The notes under the pieces are model-generated. The model did no database searches and was not told where the DNA came from. It saw nothing but the letters and a program-made list of their open reading frames with translations. Of a stretch of 64,000 nucleotides of DNA, positions 11,280-24,025 are shown piece by piece. A program made the translations under genes and the position numbers. This DNA is from Clarkia xantiana subsp. parviflora (taxonomy: Eukaryota > Streptophyta > Magnoliopsida > Myrtales > Onagraceae). How positions within the stretch are numbered: position 1 is the stretch's first letter; every line of letters begins with the position of its first letter. The stretch spans positions 23,832,001 through 23,896,000 of the forward strand of contig JAPTYO010000003.1 of assembly GCA_036873135.1 (NCBI GenBank). The letters run 5' to 3'.

Positions 11280-13277
11280 ATGGCCTCCACTGGTGATTCA
11301 ATGGTCAGTTCTTTCTGTTTTCGGGCACTCCATTGCATTTCCTCGTTCCTTGCTACTTCTTGATTTTATCGAAATTTTTGTGCAGCCGGAAGTGGCGGAT
11401 GTGCTGAGCAGCTTGGAGAAGATCAAGCGGCAATTGGCGTCTGCCTCTGGCCGGAACTTACTGCAGGGCCCCTTACTGAAGAGATCGGAAACCGTAATTC
11501 CTCTTTCAGAGTCTCCTTTTGAACTATTTGATCAATTGGGTGATTTAATGAACTTATCTCTACTGTATTGACTATAGCCTTAATGATTAGGATAGATCAA
11601 CATCACTGGATAAGGATATTCTGTATAGATTATGGTTTAGCCTTTGGCACTAATGGATGGTTTCTGCACATTGCTTTCTCTTCATAATAGCTAAGACTGT
11701 GGAATGAAAGATGGATGATCCTTGACCCAACAACTGGGAAAATGGAATACAAGTAAGTGTTTTGTAAGTTGTAATTTTGTTTTCAGTTTTTGTCTATTTT
11801 CCTTGATAGGGAAGTGTATGCACTCAAAGTCACTAAATTTTGCATGTTTGTATAGGATCCGGAGAAACGAGTCATCCTTCAAGGGAACCATTATGTTTGA
11901 TGCTAATAGCATTATCACAATATCTCCTGTTAACTTTCAGTAAGATTTCCAGTTGAAGGTTCTAATATCTCTAGTATGTTCCATCAGCTTCTGATATGAT
12001 TCGTTAATTGTTTCTTCCTTTTTGAGTATCAGTGGATTGCCTAAGTATGATGGCTGCTGTTTCTGTATCCTTTTTTGCAGTGTTCTCATATTTACCTTTT
12101 CAAAATTAGTTTGTTGGCTTTATAGTGTTACATAAAGTGCATACTTCTTCTTAACTCTGTTTATAGACATCGGGACCCCATCGAAAAAGGACTACTTCCT
12201 ATGTGCCGAAACTCCCAGTGCAGCTGGAGCTTGGGTGGCTACTTTGCAGTGAGTTATCAGTGACATTCTTTGATTTCTATACCAATGCATTTTACAAATC
12301 CAGAACCTCTGAGAAACATTTACAATGATGATATCATTATGCTAATGTTTGATGCTTCCCTTTTTCACCTTCTGTTTTCACAATTAGAGCAACACAGTTG
12401 GTTCTAAAGGCTCATAAAGAGGCCGTGGACTCCTTAAGCGGAAACAGTTCTGTACAATTGGGGAATGTGGCAGCTGTTGTGGCTACAGCCAATTCAATAG
12501 CACTTGAATGCTTGAAAGAGATAGAGGCTGCAAAGCAAGTTTCTTTGAGAAATGCTCTCCCAGTGGTTAAAAACAAACCAATTGATGCTCCATTGGATGA
12601 TCTGACCATTATGAAGGTACATTTGCATTACTTTCAAAGCACAGACACCGCTCGTAAACAATACAACTTGTAAAGATCTAAGAAACTAATGGAAATTGCA
12701 GGAAACGCTTCAAGTCAAGGATAAGGAGCTGCAGAATTTGGCGAGGGACCTCCGTGCAAGGGATTCAACTATAAAAGATATAGCTGAGAAACTATCAGAG
12801 ACTGCTGAATCCGCCGAGGCGGCAGCTGCAGCTGCAATTACAATGTATGAACATAGGAGAATGGTTTGTGAGGAAATTGAACGTCTGACACTGAACTATG
12901 AGAAGCAGCTGGAGTTATTAAAATTCCAGGTAGTTCATCTATTCAATGTTACTTCACAAAAAAAAATAAAAAAAATTGAACCTAATTTCTGAGAAAACAT
13001 GACGCAGATAGGAAATTTAGCCAAATAATATTAGCTTCAGCTGATGATCCATTTGGGGTATTTTATTCTGAATGTGCAGTTGAAACAGTCTGAAGACAAG
13101 ATCATATCCCTTAGCCAGGATAAAGAGCTATTGATTAAACACAGAGACTCGGCCCTTCAGGAGGCAAACTTATGGCAATCTGAGCTTGCAAAAGCTCAAG
13201 AGCATGGTGTTACATTAGAAGCAGCAGTTCAAGCTGAGGAGAAGATCGAGCCTCTGTCGGAAATGGCAGCCGTATAA
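11280..13277 (+). pseudogene. SWAP70: SWAP70-like PH-domain protein, C-terminally truncated
   Basis: Nine exons in consistent phase: 11280-11303, 11386-11493, 11691-11752, 11856-11939, 12033-12064, 12167-12248, 12388-12616, 12702-12929 and 13080-13277, giving about 348 residues. It starts MASTGDSM. Residues about 35-140 form a PH domain (LLQGPLLKRSET, LWNERWMILDPTTGKMEYK, GLPKYDGCCF, KKDYFLCAETPSAAGAW). A coiled coil follows (ETLQVKDKELQNLARDLRAR, then IKDIAEKLSETAES). This is the plant SWAP70 layout, a phosphoinositide-binding protein acting with Rac/Rop GTPases in immunity. Plant SWAP70 is about 500 residues. Here exon 9 leaves the family sequence after LEAAVQAEEK and stops, and the rest of the coiled coil is not found downstream. 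A frameshifted pseudogene is most likely; a short functional form is possible. Confidence 0.82.
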
Positions 13278-13289
13278 ATATGCTGAGGT

Positions 13290-14869
13290 GAGCCATACAT
13301 TACAATTACAACTATACCATAATTTTAATCATTTGCCATCATATGTTGCATATTTTGCAAGTAGTAGCTAGATTTCTACATTCCCCACATTAAAAGGAAG
13401 ATGCTTTGGCTTGTCTTCATGTCTTGCATATGTTGAACTTCTTCAACTATAATGCTATACTTGTAGTATTATAGTTGCAATAGTGTCATGTAATTTTCAC
13501 CGACTTTGCAAAATTACATATGTACTCTTTTAGCTAATTAAATTATATTTCGGTTTGTCGTGGTATAATTATAAATTGTGGCTATTACAAAAACTACGTC
13601 TACCTTAATAATTAAACACATATAATATAAATAGATAGATACTATAAGTATATGGTGACTGAGAGGTAGAGACGCACAACGAGCCAAGGTCTGCAATTTG
13701 CACTTTCTGGCTTTGTCTCACCTGGAGCTGGAGCTATTCATGCACCACAAGATCTGGACCCACGTGGCTTATTCATGGCCTTTTACTGTGATATGGAAGT
13801 CCTTTCACCAAAAAAAAAAGAGAGAAAGGAAATGGGTCTGTCTATTTTTCCTTTTTTTTAATTTATTTATAATGAAAATAGTAGTTTAAAAAAATGAAGC
13901 CAAAAAATGCACATCAATAAGTGTAGTGTAGATTTGCTAATTAATCTACTAGTGACTAGTGTATTGTTCAAAATTTCTGGAGTATAGTAGCAATAAGTAT
14001 AACATTGATCCAAAAGATATATAAGCGGGTAAATTGGTTTAGCACTACTCAATACTTGTTGCCCAAGTCATGGACGCCGTGAAGAAAAAGCTACTGGGAA
14101 TCGAGTCAATTACTCGAATGTGGATTGTAGGCTCTTTGGAGAAACTAATCTAAAAGTTTCAATTGTTTTTTTTAATCTCTGGTTTAGGTTTGATTAGAAT
14201 TACCAATATATCCTGCCTGATAAAGTACCCTCCTTATAGATTCTTCAGTTTTTGTTTTTTTCTTGTATTGGCGATGCCAAATTGACATAAAGCTCCAAAT
14301 GTTTCGCCATATTCATTCAGAGGTATATAGTATATATCAGATAAGTATATATGTGGTCTGGATTATTAGCTTATAGAATCCTGCATTCCAGCAGGCTCCA
14401 GCCCTTCTGGTCCCGTATGGGTTTAGATCTCTTTTACCATAGATACGCAATCCATTTTCCCAATGGATAATTCCACATATAATCAAGTTAAGATTAATAT
14501 ATTATAAAATAATATTTATTTACAACAAATAAAGTCTGTATTTTATCGTGTTACATAATAATTTTTTGGGTTAGTTACCAAACTTCTACATGATCTTTGG
14601 TCTAGGGGAATAAATTGCAAACTAAAGTTTTCTTTAGACAAGTTGCTAGTTTAGATTTTGTTTATGGACAAATTGTTAGTTATGTTAAATATTATGTTTA
14701 TTTGAATAGAAGTTACGCGACTAACACACAACTAAAGAAAAACTAGGAAACATAATTAAAATGCCGGAATTGATCTAACCGAAAAAGCCGATTCTTTGAA
14801 TGCTTCTCGTATTAGAATGAAACTTTGTAATTTCAGTTACCTGAATGATGCTTTTAAAATGATGATATA
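13290..14869. other. AT-rich intergenic DNA
   Basis: No gene recognised. A short ATG frame at 14070 (MDAVKKKLLGIESITRMW) runs only about 27 codons and matches nothing I know. The expected 3' half of SWAP70 is not present here. Confidence 0.45.
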
Positions 14870-15052
14870 TGTCAAATAACAGAGAGCATTGTGAAATGTG
14901 TATATTATTCATCGAATCAAAATTCCAGCTGAATTAATGTTTACAGCTATATATACAGATAACTTGATCTGAGACTAACTAACTTTGAATAGCTAACTAA
15001 CTAACATAACTAAAACAAGTAAGCTAGCTATTAGCTAATATATTATTCTATA
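14870..15052 (-). repeat. 3' LTR of minus-strand Copia element
   Basis: Near-identical to 19671-19853. On the plus strand it starts tgtcaaataac and contains several ctaactaactaac runs. Divergence from the other copy begins after attattctat. Confidence 0.9.
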
Positions 15053-15115
15053 TTCTCTCATCTTCTTTATTCTCATCGTCTTTAGTCAATCTGCTGCTGT
15101 CTTTGAAGATATCTA

Positions 15116-18100
15116 TTATTCCATAAAGTTGAAGAAGAATCTCATGTTTTGAACGTCCAAGAGCACAACCAGCTGATTATTGGAAGGAATATAATGAACA
15201 GAAATTATTCCATTATGAATACAATCCCTGGTGAAGTGACAATCAAGTTCTATATGTTTGGTTCGCTCATGGAAAATTGGATTTTTGGACATTTGAATTG
15301 CTGACTTGCTGTCTGAGTATATAGGAATTGCATAATCCAAACACAATCCAAGCTCTGTAAGAAATTTTTTTATCCAAATAGCTTCTGCAGTGGCTTCTCT
15401 CAAACACATGTACTCTGCTTCTGCAGATGATAATGACACAGTTTCTTATCGTTTTACTTTCCAACCAATCATGGCATTTCCAAGCTTCACACAATAAGCG
15501 GTGAGAAATTTTCTACTAAACTTACAAGACCCCCAATCTGAGTCACGGTATATTGAGAAATCTAAGGAATTTGCAGCTGGAAACAACAAACTTTGACCTG
15601 GGGCACCTTTAATATATCTCACCACTCTTAGTGCCGCATCCAAATGAGACTTCTTTGGAACATGAATGAATTGGCTGAGTCTCTGAATGGAGAAAGCTAT
15701 GTCAGGTCTGATCGTCAAATAAAGAAGTCTTCCCAATAATCTTCTGTAAACTGCTGCATCCTCAAGAAGATTATCATTCTGATTGATGCATGCACCTTTA
15801 TCATACTCACAAGTAGTGAGCTTAGCATTGAACTCCATAGCCCATAGGTGTGGCTATAGGCTGAGCAGCTCCCAAACCAGTTTCTTCTATTAATTCCAGA
15901 GCATAATTTCTTTGAGTGATGGTGATTCCAGCTTTAGATCGGGCAACTTCTAGTCCCAGAAAATACCTCAAAACACCTAGATATTTAAGTTTAAAGTGAC
16001 TCTGAAGAGTAGACTTCAGTTCTCAATCAAGCTAGGAGAAAACCATGTTATCAACAAGTCATCTACATAGATCAGCAGAAAAACCTGATGCCCATCCTGA
16101 GTTTTACTAAATAGAGAATAATCAGATTTGCTCTGGTTATATCCATTCTGCAACAATGTCCTTGTAAGTTTAATATTCCACTGTCTCGAGGCTTGTTTAA
16201 GCCCATAAAGAGACTTTAAAAGCCTACAAACTTTCCTAGTAGCATTGACTGATGATGTTGCAGGATTAGTAATCTGATTGAATCCCTCAGGAATATCCAT
16301 ATAGACTTCCTCTTCCAAATCTCCCTGCAGGAATGCATTATTTACATCTATGTGGGACAACTCCCAGTGCTTAGCAGCTGTTATAGCCATCACAGCTCTT
16401 ACAGAAGTCATCTTTATAACTGGAGAGAAAGTTTTTGTAAAGTCAGTGCCCTCTTGTTGTGTAATTCCTTTTGCTACTAGCCTTGCTTTATATCTCTCCA
16501 AAGATCCATCTGAGTGATATTTTGCCTTAAAAACTCATTTACAACCAATAGATGACTTACCATGAGGCAAATCCACTATTTTCCAAGTGTGATTTTCTTC
16601 GAGAGCTCTAATCTCATCTTCCATAGCCTTAATCCAGCTAGTATCTTTGATAGCTTGTTTATAAGTATGTGGCTCTTTTATCTTATCAGCAGAAGACAGA
16701 AAACATTTGAATTCATGAGACAAATGATCATAAGCGATGTAGTGCTGTATGCCAAAAGCTGCATTTGATCTAAGCCGAGACACCACATAATCATTTAAAT
16801 GAGCATGTGCCATTTTCTGTCTCACACTCCTCCTGATGTTAACACCACCATTTTCTTCATTAGGCATTTGAGGGACACCATCTTCATTGTGAACCTGCGG
16901 TATGTCAACAACAGCAGCAGGGTCAAGTTGATCAATTTGTTGAGTAACCACCTCTTGAGGATTTAAGAAATAACCAGAATTGATGTTTGAGTCTTGAGTC
17001 TCAGATAATCCTGGTAACATTTGTCCCAACTCTTGCTTCCTTATTGCAAAAGGGTATATTGTTTCATTGAAAATAACATCCCTACTTACAAACACAATAG
17101 AGGTATTTATATTCATCACCACATTTCCTTTCTAAGTAAGAGTATAACCCATGAAAATGGCTGGAACAGCTCGAGGAGAAAATTTGTCTGAGTTATTCAA
17201 AGAAGTAGCAAAACAGAGGCATCCTAATGTCCTTAAGTGATTGACAGAAGGTTTCTTCTTGAATAATACCTCAGAAGGAGAAACATTACCCAGAATGACT
17301 GTAGGCAGAAGATTTAAGATATAACAAGCAGCTAGGATGCACTAGCCCCAATAATGAATTGGAATTGAAGCTTGAATTCTGATTGCACGAGCAACTTCCA
17401 AAAGATGCCTATGCTTCCTTTCCACACGCCCATTCTGCTGCGGTGTGTAAGCACAACTGGTTTGAAGTTGGATTACATACTGCTCAAGTAGCTTTTTGTA
17501 AAGAGAGTTAATGAACTCACCCCCATTGTCACTTCTGAACTTCTTTATAATCAGACCAAACTGATTTTTTTTACCAAAATGATGAAATTCTTCAAATGCA
17601 AAACAATATCACTTTTATTCTTCAACAAGTAAACCCAAGTACTTCTACTACAACTATCCACTATTGTGAGAAAGTAATTACAACCTCTCATTGTAGATAT
17701 AGAATATGGTCCACAAATGTCAAGATGCACCGAGTCAAATGACATATCAGCCTTATTACTACTTTCTGGGAATACTAATCTAGTTTGCTTAGCCATGGGA
17801 CATGTCAAACAGTCTTTGATACAATCATAAGAGTAAGCAACATCAGAATAAGATGATAGTCTAGCAGAAGAGTGACCAAATCTTTTATGCAAATGGAAAG
17901 AATCATCTTCTTTATTCCTAACAACAGCAGCAACTGGATGTAATGACGCTGTCAGAACATATAATCCTTTATTCTGAAATTCAATCTTCGTAATCTTCCC
18001 ATCTATGTGTTCTGAATAGACACACAGTCTGTATTGAAGATCACACTACAATGCAACTGAGCATGTAACTTCGAGACTGAGATCAAGTTAAACTTGAAAT

Positions 18101-19513
18101 CAGGAACCAAGAGAACATTGGTCAAGCATCGATTGGAAGCTATGAAACAACTACCAATATGTGTGACCTTACATCTATGCCCATTTGGAAGAAAAACATA
18201 CTGAAAAGGTGTATGATTGACCCTCAGATCTATCAACCAATCCTTCCTATGAGTTATATGATTTGTAGCACCAGAATCTATAATCCAATTCATTGTTAAT
18301 AATGAATTTGAATCAGTATCTGCCATATTAGCATATATGCCACCATTGCTGCCAGTATATTCTCCTTCAAATTGCAATGGATCTGTTACCACTGAAGAAT
18401 TAACAACATTAGCAACAGAATGAGCAGCCACGTGAGGAATCCTAGAAGAACAAGCAACATGTTGTGTTCCATTTTGAAAAGTAACATGAATAGCAGTATC
18501 TGCAGCAACAATATGATTGAAAACAGTATCATTCCCAGAAATTTGAACAACATCACCAGATCCTTCCTCAAACACACCATTTGCAGCTGCCCATTTTTTC
18601 TTATAACTCTCTGAAACCCCAAATTTACTCCAACACGTATCAATCTTATGACCTGTCTTCCCACAATAGGAACACAGCCATCCAGACTTATCTATTTTAC
18701 CACGAGCCATACCAGAACCAGAATGAACATTATAAGGATATCAATTAAAAGAAGGTCCAGAAGGATTAGCAAAACGATGAGAATTCCCAGAAGATTTAGA
18801 AGAGTACAATGCAGCTGAAGATTCAATCAAACCATCAGATATCGAATTTGAAATTGACCGCTGGCTTTCTTCTTGTAACAATACTGAGAAGGCTACACTA
18901 TCTGTTGGCAATATCTGTCTCATCAAGAGCGAGCTTCTAACATGAGCATATGTTTCATTCAGGCCTAGAAGAAACGACATTAATTCTGCTTTTCTTTACT
19001 CGCACTAATCAATGCGTTATCAGCAGCACACAGAAGCACAACATCATCAATCGCAGCAAGTGCATCCCACAGTTGTTTCACACGAGCAAAATACTCAGTA
19101 ATCGAGAGAGTACCTTGGGAAGTTCTGTATATTTCTCGTGTCAACTGAAAAACTTGAGTACCATCCACTTTGTCGAACATATCTTTAAGATCTGACCAAA
19201 TTGACTAAGCCGTGGGATTGTAAATCAATCCACTAACAAGATCTTTAGCAACATAATTCCTTATCCAAGCTTTCACTATCGCATTCGCACGGTCCCAACG
19301 AACTCTCTGAGCTGGAAGAACCGAATCTCTTGTGCAGGTCCCGTCGATGAATCCGAGCTTGTTCTTGACTAATAATCCTTCATTCATTGAAGTGATCCAA
19401 ACATAATAGTTTGATGATTCTGTTAGCTGAAAAGGAATTATGATCGTTCCAGTGGTGTCAGCTGGATGTAGGTATAAAAGATCATCTGCAGTCGCAATTG
19501 GAATCTCCGCCAT
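15116..19513 (-). pseudogene. Copia gag-pol remnant, interrupted by stops
   Basis: Reading leftwards, gag (19513-18741) includes NYYVWITSMNEGLLVKNKLG and is broken near 19202 and 18980. A zinc knuckle CSYCGKTGHKIDTC and the protease motif NWIIDSGATNHIT lie in 18710-18003. The pre-integrase HKRFGHSS and the integrase start HLDICGPYS follow in 17892-17551. The integrase C-terminus and linker occupy 17122-16535. Reverse transcriptase (ARLVAKGITQQEGTDFTKTF, IDVNNAFLQGDLEEEVYM, YVDDLL) is in 16501-16016. The RT-RNase H join (YLTIRPDIAFSIQRLSQF) is in 15838-15446, and RNase H (SLSSAEAEYM) in 15439-15116. Each junction between these segments carries a stop or frameshift, and part of the integrase core is unreadable. 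It would need proteins from another element to move. Confidence 0.88.
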
Positions 19514-19657
19514 AATCGATGAACAAAATCAAGAAACTGACGAAGACTAAGGTGATTTAATCAAGAAGCAATCGATCTGATCAATTGCGAAGAAGAAATA
19601 TCAACAAAATCAAGAGAACAACGGATCAAGAATCAATGGATCGAAAATCACAAGAGA

Positions 19658-19670
19658 AACTCTGATACCA
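19658..19670 (-). other. Primer-binding site of minus-strand Copia
   Basis: The minus-strand sequence tggtatcagagt follows the LTR end ttgaca and is complementary to the 3' end of initiator tRNA-Met. Confidence 0.88.
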
Positions 19671-19853
19671 TGTCAAATAACAGAGAGCATTGTGAAATGT
19701 GTATGTTATTCATCGAATCAAAATTCCAGCTGAATTAATGTTTACAGCTATATATACAAATAGCTTGATCTGAGACTAACTAACTTTGAATAGCTAACTA
19801 ACTAACATAACTAAAACAAGTAAGCTAGCTATTAGCTAATATATTATTCTATA
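19671..19853 (-). repeat. 5' LTR of minus-strand Copia element
   Basis: A 183-bp copy of 14870-15052. On the minus strand it ends ttgaca immediately before the primer-binding site. Confidence 0.9.
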
Positions 19854-20092
19854 ATAACAATTCCATAATTTTAGGCCGGTTTCTTTAATTAGATGCAACA
19901 CACGTTACCATTTTTATTTATATCGAAAGAAATTAAAATTTCACGGACTACTAATTTGTTCACAAACGACATGATCTAATAAATTACATGATCGAATAAA
20001 TTGCTCATAAAAACTTTAATTAAAATTTTGTCTGATCTTTAGCTAGCAATTTAGTAATTAACGCTATTTTTTTTTCTTTTGAAATGAACGAT

Positions 20093-20998
20093 GTTGTCAG
20101 GATCGGGATCCTAACTAGGATCGGTTGAGGGTAGGATCGGATCGTTTGTAGGATCGGATCGGGGATCATACGATCCTATAAAATTTTACGAATTATTTCA
20201 CATTAAAAATCATTTATATCTTTAAAGTGAATACCTTACTCAATATAATATCAAATCACCAAAATAGTATTCAAAAGTATTTTAGACATTATTAATTAAG
20301 TTATACACTTTTAAATAGACATCCAAGTCCAACAAAGTACTAATAACCTTAAATTAGTTCAAAGTTCAAACTTCTAATTATAATAATAATTGTCTATAAC
20401 AACATTATCAACTCTATTTAAGTCTTCATCAGCTTCAAATGTTAAGCATACATGATATTTTTATAATATCATCTAAGTTCAAGTCCAAATCACCTTGATC
20501 ATTTAAGTTATAATTAATCGAACTTCTACTTGTAAATGATTTGAAAATAAGAATTCAATCACAAAGAAACGTATGAAGTATCAAGTTAATTATAAGAAAC
20601 GTATATGTTTAATGTATCATAGGTAAACAAAGTTACTTAATTTATTAGAGACATATAAATAGAGATGGATAAGAAATACAATATACATTTTGTGTTTTTT
20701 ATATTCTATTTACCAATTATTATTTTATTATTAAAATATAATTAGATTTATGTCATAAATAAGTATAATGAGCATCCAAATTGTAGTTAGTGGTTGAAAT
20801 AATAAAAAAACTCAATCTATGTATGATTTTCTTAGGATGTTTTAGGATCACGATCCTAGACCGATCCTAACTAATCTTGAATGATTTGGCGCTCGATCCT
20901 ACTCTGATCCTAAGTGCTAGCGATCCTAGGAGCGATCCAGATCGATTTAGCCTTGTAGAATCTTAGAATCGTACGATCCGGATCGCGATCCTGACAAC
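20093..20998. repeat. Non-coding element with GATC-rich inverted termini
   Basis: The left end gttgtcaggatcgggatcc and the right end ggatcgcgatcctgacaac are inverted copies. Each end carries about 100-150 bp of clustered gatcc/ggatc words, and the centre is a plain AT-rich 600 bp. The architecture suggests a non-autonomous terminal-inverted-repeat transposon. No coding region and no clear target duplication were found, so the superfamily is open. Confidence 0.7.
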
Positions 20999-21856
20999 CT
21001 TGGGAATGAGCTTTAATTTATTCAACAAGTGTTCACATGGAGTCAAAGTCCCGACCCAAAACAAGTAATAAAGACGATCATTAAGAGAAAATAAAGTTTG
21101 AGAGAAAGTAAAGTTTGCCCATTCAGCTGATTGATCACGTTGATAGAGTCGGAGTCGATCTCAATGGTGTTCCACGCGCGGTCTCCACTACTTCAATTCT
21201 CCATCTCCTTCTATTAAGTCCGAAACCACTCTAATTCTAATGCCACTACGATTGGCCGTCTCGTCTCATTAAGAATCATAATTTTATGACTCATTCACTC
21301 CGTGTGCTCCCTTTAGGATGTTTTTGAGGATGTAATGAGAGATATAATTTCAAATTACTTTCACACATTTTAAACGACGTAATGTGTATTGTAATGTAAT
21401 GTTTATTGTAATACGAGAGAGTACATTTAAATTTTAATTTAAGATTACGTCTAACATTACAAATTGTTATTATTTTATTATTATTTATTAAATAGATAAA
21501 TATTTTGTATTATCTAGTTTATTATTATAATATTATTATTATTATTATCATCAGCTTTTTATTTTTTATATACATCATAACTCATATTATTATAATAAAT
21601 AATAATGCACATGATGTTCATATAAAATAATTAGTTGCATTTTTATGAAAATTGTCTTATAAAACTATATATAATGTTTTAATTAATAGAATTTTAGTAG
21701 TTGTGTGTAATGAGTTTAAATATTAGTATTTAGAATTCATAATGACTATAGAATTAACCACACACATAATCTTCAACAAGTTATTTGTTGTCAAAGTATA
21801 TATTCTTTTAAATCTTATCATATTAACATATAATATACTCTCATATAGGTTAATAT
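20999..21856. other. AT-rich DNA, left flank of Gypsy element
   Basis: No gene. The segment 21310-21430 is rich in gtaatgta words, and matching cattaca words appear just after the Gypsy element (32640-32750). The retrotransposon may therefore have landed inside an older short repeat, but I could not define its ends. Confidence 0.4.
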
Positions 21857-22505
21857 TGATGGGCCCCGGCTAAGGCCGTTAGGCCCCTTAACGATTGACA
21901 AACGGCGACTAGGCCCGTTGGGCTAGGAGCTGGGTTGCTGTAAGGCTAAGGGCTCCGACGGACGGAGGCCCCGACATGGAATAGCCCCGAGTGAGTATAG
22001 CCTCGATAGGGGAAAGCCCCGAAGATATCGGACCTGGACGTGGTCGGTCCCGATATGGGAGTTGACACCACTCCCCGACACCGAATCCTCAATGATGCAA
22101 CTTGGGAGTCTCCGATAATGATCGAGACTCGCCAGTAAGAGCACAATCCCGGAAATCTCGCTATGATTACAGTAGTGATATAATGGGCGAGATATGTGGG
22201 ATACGTATAACTGTACAGATACGTGGCGAGATATACGGCGAGATATGTGGGATAGTGGATCACAATCCAACCGCCTAATCAGGTAACTGGGATAGCCTTC
22301 CCCCTATAAAAGGAGGGAAGTTATCCCAGGTTAAGGTTACGTTTTTACACACATACACATACTGCTTGCTTGCCCTGTTGATCACCGTACTTACGTTAAG
22401 CATCGGAGAGGGATTCTGGGCCACCGCCCTCTATTCCCCTTCTGCAGGATTGCGAGGAGCTAAGGAATCCGTCACCGTAACCAGAGTTCCTGCCGTGATC
22501 CAACA
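21857..22505 (+). repeat. 5' LTR of Gypsy element
   Basis: 649 bp, starting tgatgggccccgg and ending gatccaaca. It contains short direct repeats of ggcgagatatgtgggata (about 22188-22255) and a TATA box (see separate entry). Confidence 0.97.
22304..22313 (+). promoter_or_regulatory. TATA box of Gypsy 5' LTR
   Basis: The sequence ctataaaagg is a near-perfect TATA box about 200 bp from the LTR end, the position expected for the U3/R boundary. The same box occurs in the 3' LTR at about 32435. Confidence 0.75.
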
Positions 22506-22506
22506 T

Positions 22507-22523
22507 TGGCGCCGTCTGTGGGA
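22507..22523 (+). other. Primer-binding site of Gypsy element
   Basis: The sequence tggcgccgtctgtggga begins two bases after the LTR. Its first nine bases are complementary to the CCA-tailed 3' end of tRNA-Asp, a copy of which lies at 61880-61951. The remainder does not pair with it, so another tRNA could be the true primer. Confidence 0.8.
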
Positions 22524-22570
22524 ACGCAACAAAAAGCCAAAGTAAGTTTGCTTCCCTTTGACTCCATACC

Positions 22571-24025
22571 ATGGCTGGCAACAAGCCGCAGCGATCAGGC
22601 AAGCAGGTGCAGACCACCAGCAATCCCCCTGAGGATGATACACAGCATCAGGATCTGAGAGACGATGGTGACAGCACTCACCGAGATGACACCACCAGGG
22701 AGGTTGTTCCTCCGCGAAGAGAAACCAGGTCGATGACCAGGAACGAGCTCCCTGGTGGATCCAGGAACGAGGCGCCTTCCCAGAGCCCAGAGCTGGCCAG
22801 GGTAGTGGCAGAGGCCATGCCCCTATTCATGGAGGCCATGGAGGCCCTCTTAGACCGAAGAGAGGCTGCCAGAAGGCAGGCCGTAGATCTACCGCCGCTC
22901 CCTCCGCGGCGAGATGCTTCCAGAAGGCAGGTGGACGACAATCTGCCGCCACCTCCCCCGTTGAGGGAACGGCCCGTTCCCCCCAGGCATCCGAATCCAG
23001 CACCGGCGGAGAATTTTGTGGTCGATGGACCAGGGCCAGTACAGCAAAGGACTATTCCCCTGAATGGTCCCCTCACTGCTGATCAGGTGGTGAAGATTGT
23101 GGGTATTTGCATGGGATATCAGAAGCCCATGATGTCGGAGTTGAGGAGTCGGGAGACCCATCCCTTCGTTCCCAGGCTGATCAATACCCTGACCCCTCCA
23201 AGCTTGGGTATCCCGAAGATAGAGGAGTACGACGGGGACGCGGACCCGGTCCGCCACGTACAGAAGCACCTGACAGCGTGCATGGGCAGGACCCCAGATG
23301 AGGATGTTATCTGCGCGTTGTTCCCGAGTACCTTGGGAGAGAAGGCTTTGACATGGTTCTACAGTCTGCCCACCGGATGCATAACCTGTTGGGAGGATAT
23401 GCATCAGCGATTCATCGCCCAGTACCAAGGGCGTCGACGGCTGCTGAAGAGTGTTCGGACCCTGCATGAGGTGGTCCAGAGGCCCGACGAATCGCTGGCC
23501 CAATACTACCAGCGTTACACGGCTGGCATGACCGAGCTGGATGAGGAGATATCGGAGGGCGAGGCCATCCGTACCTTCTTGAAAAACCTCAATCCCCCCT
23601 ACGGCTCCGACTTACTGTACAGCGTCGCGGCCAAAAACGTCTGGAGCATGGAGGCGCTTCAGGCGAGGGTGAAACAGCAAATCGACGTCCAAGAGTCGAA
23701 GATCGCTGCCGGAGAGTTGGCTCCTCCCAAGGGGCGCGGAGGAAAGCAGTTGTTCAAACCATTGGACAACCAAAACAAGAAGGATAGCTCCGAGAGTAGT
23801 CGGAGTCGTGGACGCCCTGATCGAAGGGAAGATAGGCGTCCGACAAAGAAAGACAGTCAGAGGGAGGAGTTTACCCCCCTCAACAGGCCTTTGAGAGAGG
23901 TCTTGGCCGTAATGGAGAGGCAAGGCCTCGCTCGTTTCCCCAAAAAGAAGGAAGGCGAAACGTTGGGCTCCCGCACCGACCGTTACTGCCGATTCCATCG
24001 GGCCACTGGTCACGACACTGACTAG
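22571..24025 (+). pseudogene. gag: Gypsy gag, ended by an in-frame TAG
   Basis: Starts at the first ATG after the primer-binding site and runs 484 residues. The first ~140 residues are charged and proline-rich. The retrotransposon gag core follows (about 210-370: LPTGCITCWEDMHQRFIAQY, then LHEVVQRPDESLAQYYQRY and AIRTFLKNLNPP). Near the end a zinc-binding segment (YCRFHRATGHDTD) is cut by TAG at 24023-24025. The same frame then continues with CRELKKEVEKL, which is the rest of that motif in related elements. It looks like a single nonsense mutation in an otherwise well kept gag. Gag forms the particle that packages element RNA. Confidence 0.88.

Larger units (their letters stand above)
14870..19853 (-). 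mobile_element. Copia LTR retrotransposon, full length but degenerate
   Basis: About 5 kb in minus orientation between short LTRs of about 183 bp (14870-15052 and 19671-19853), which differ at roughly three positions by eye. The primer-binding site is the complement of 19658-19670 (minus strand tggtatcagagt, initiator tRNA-Met). A purine tract agaagatgagaga precedes the 3' LTR on the minus strand. Gag, protease, integrase, reverse transcriptase and RNase H occur in Copia order but are split by several stops. I could not find a convincing 5-bp target duplication. Confidence 0.92.

Noticed and set aside
13698..13889. Frame beginning MHFLALSHLELELF after SWAP70
   Set aside because: Low-complexity end and no resemblance to the missing SWAP70 C-terminus.
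14861..14875. Search for a 5-bp target duplication at the minus-strand Copia
   Set aside because: Neighbouring bases (gatata at the left, aataac at the right) do not match convincingly, so none is claimed.
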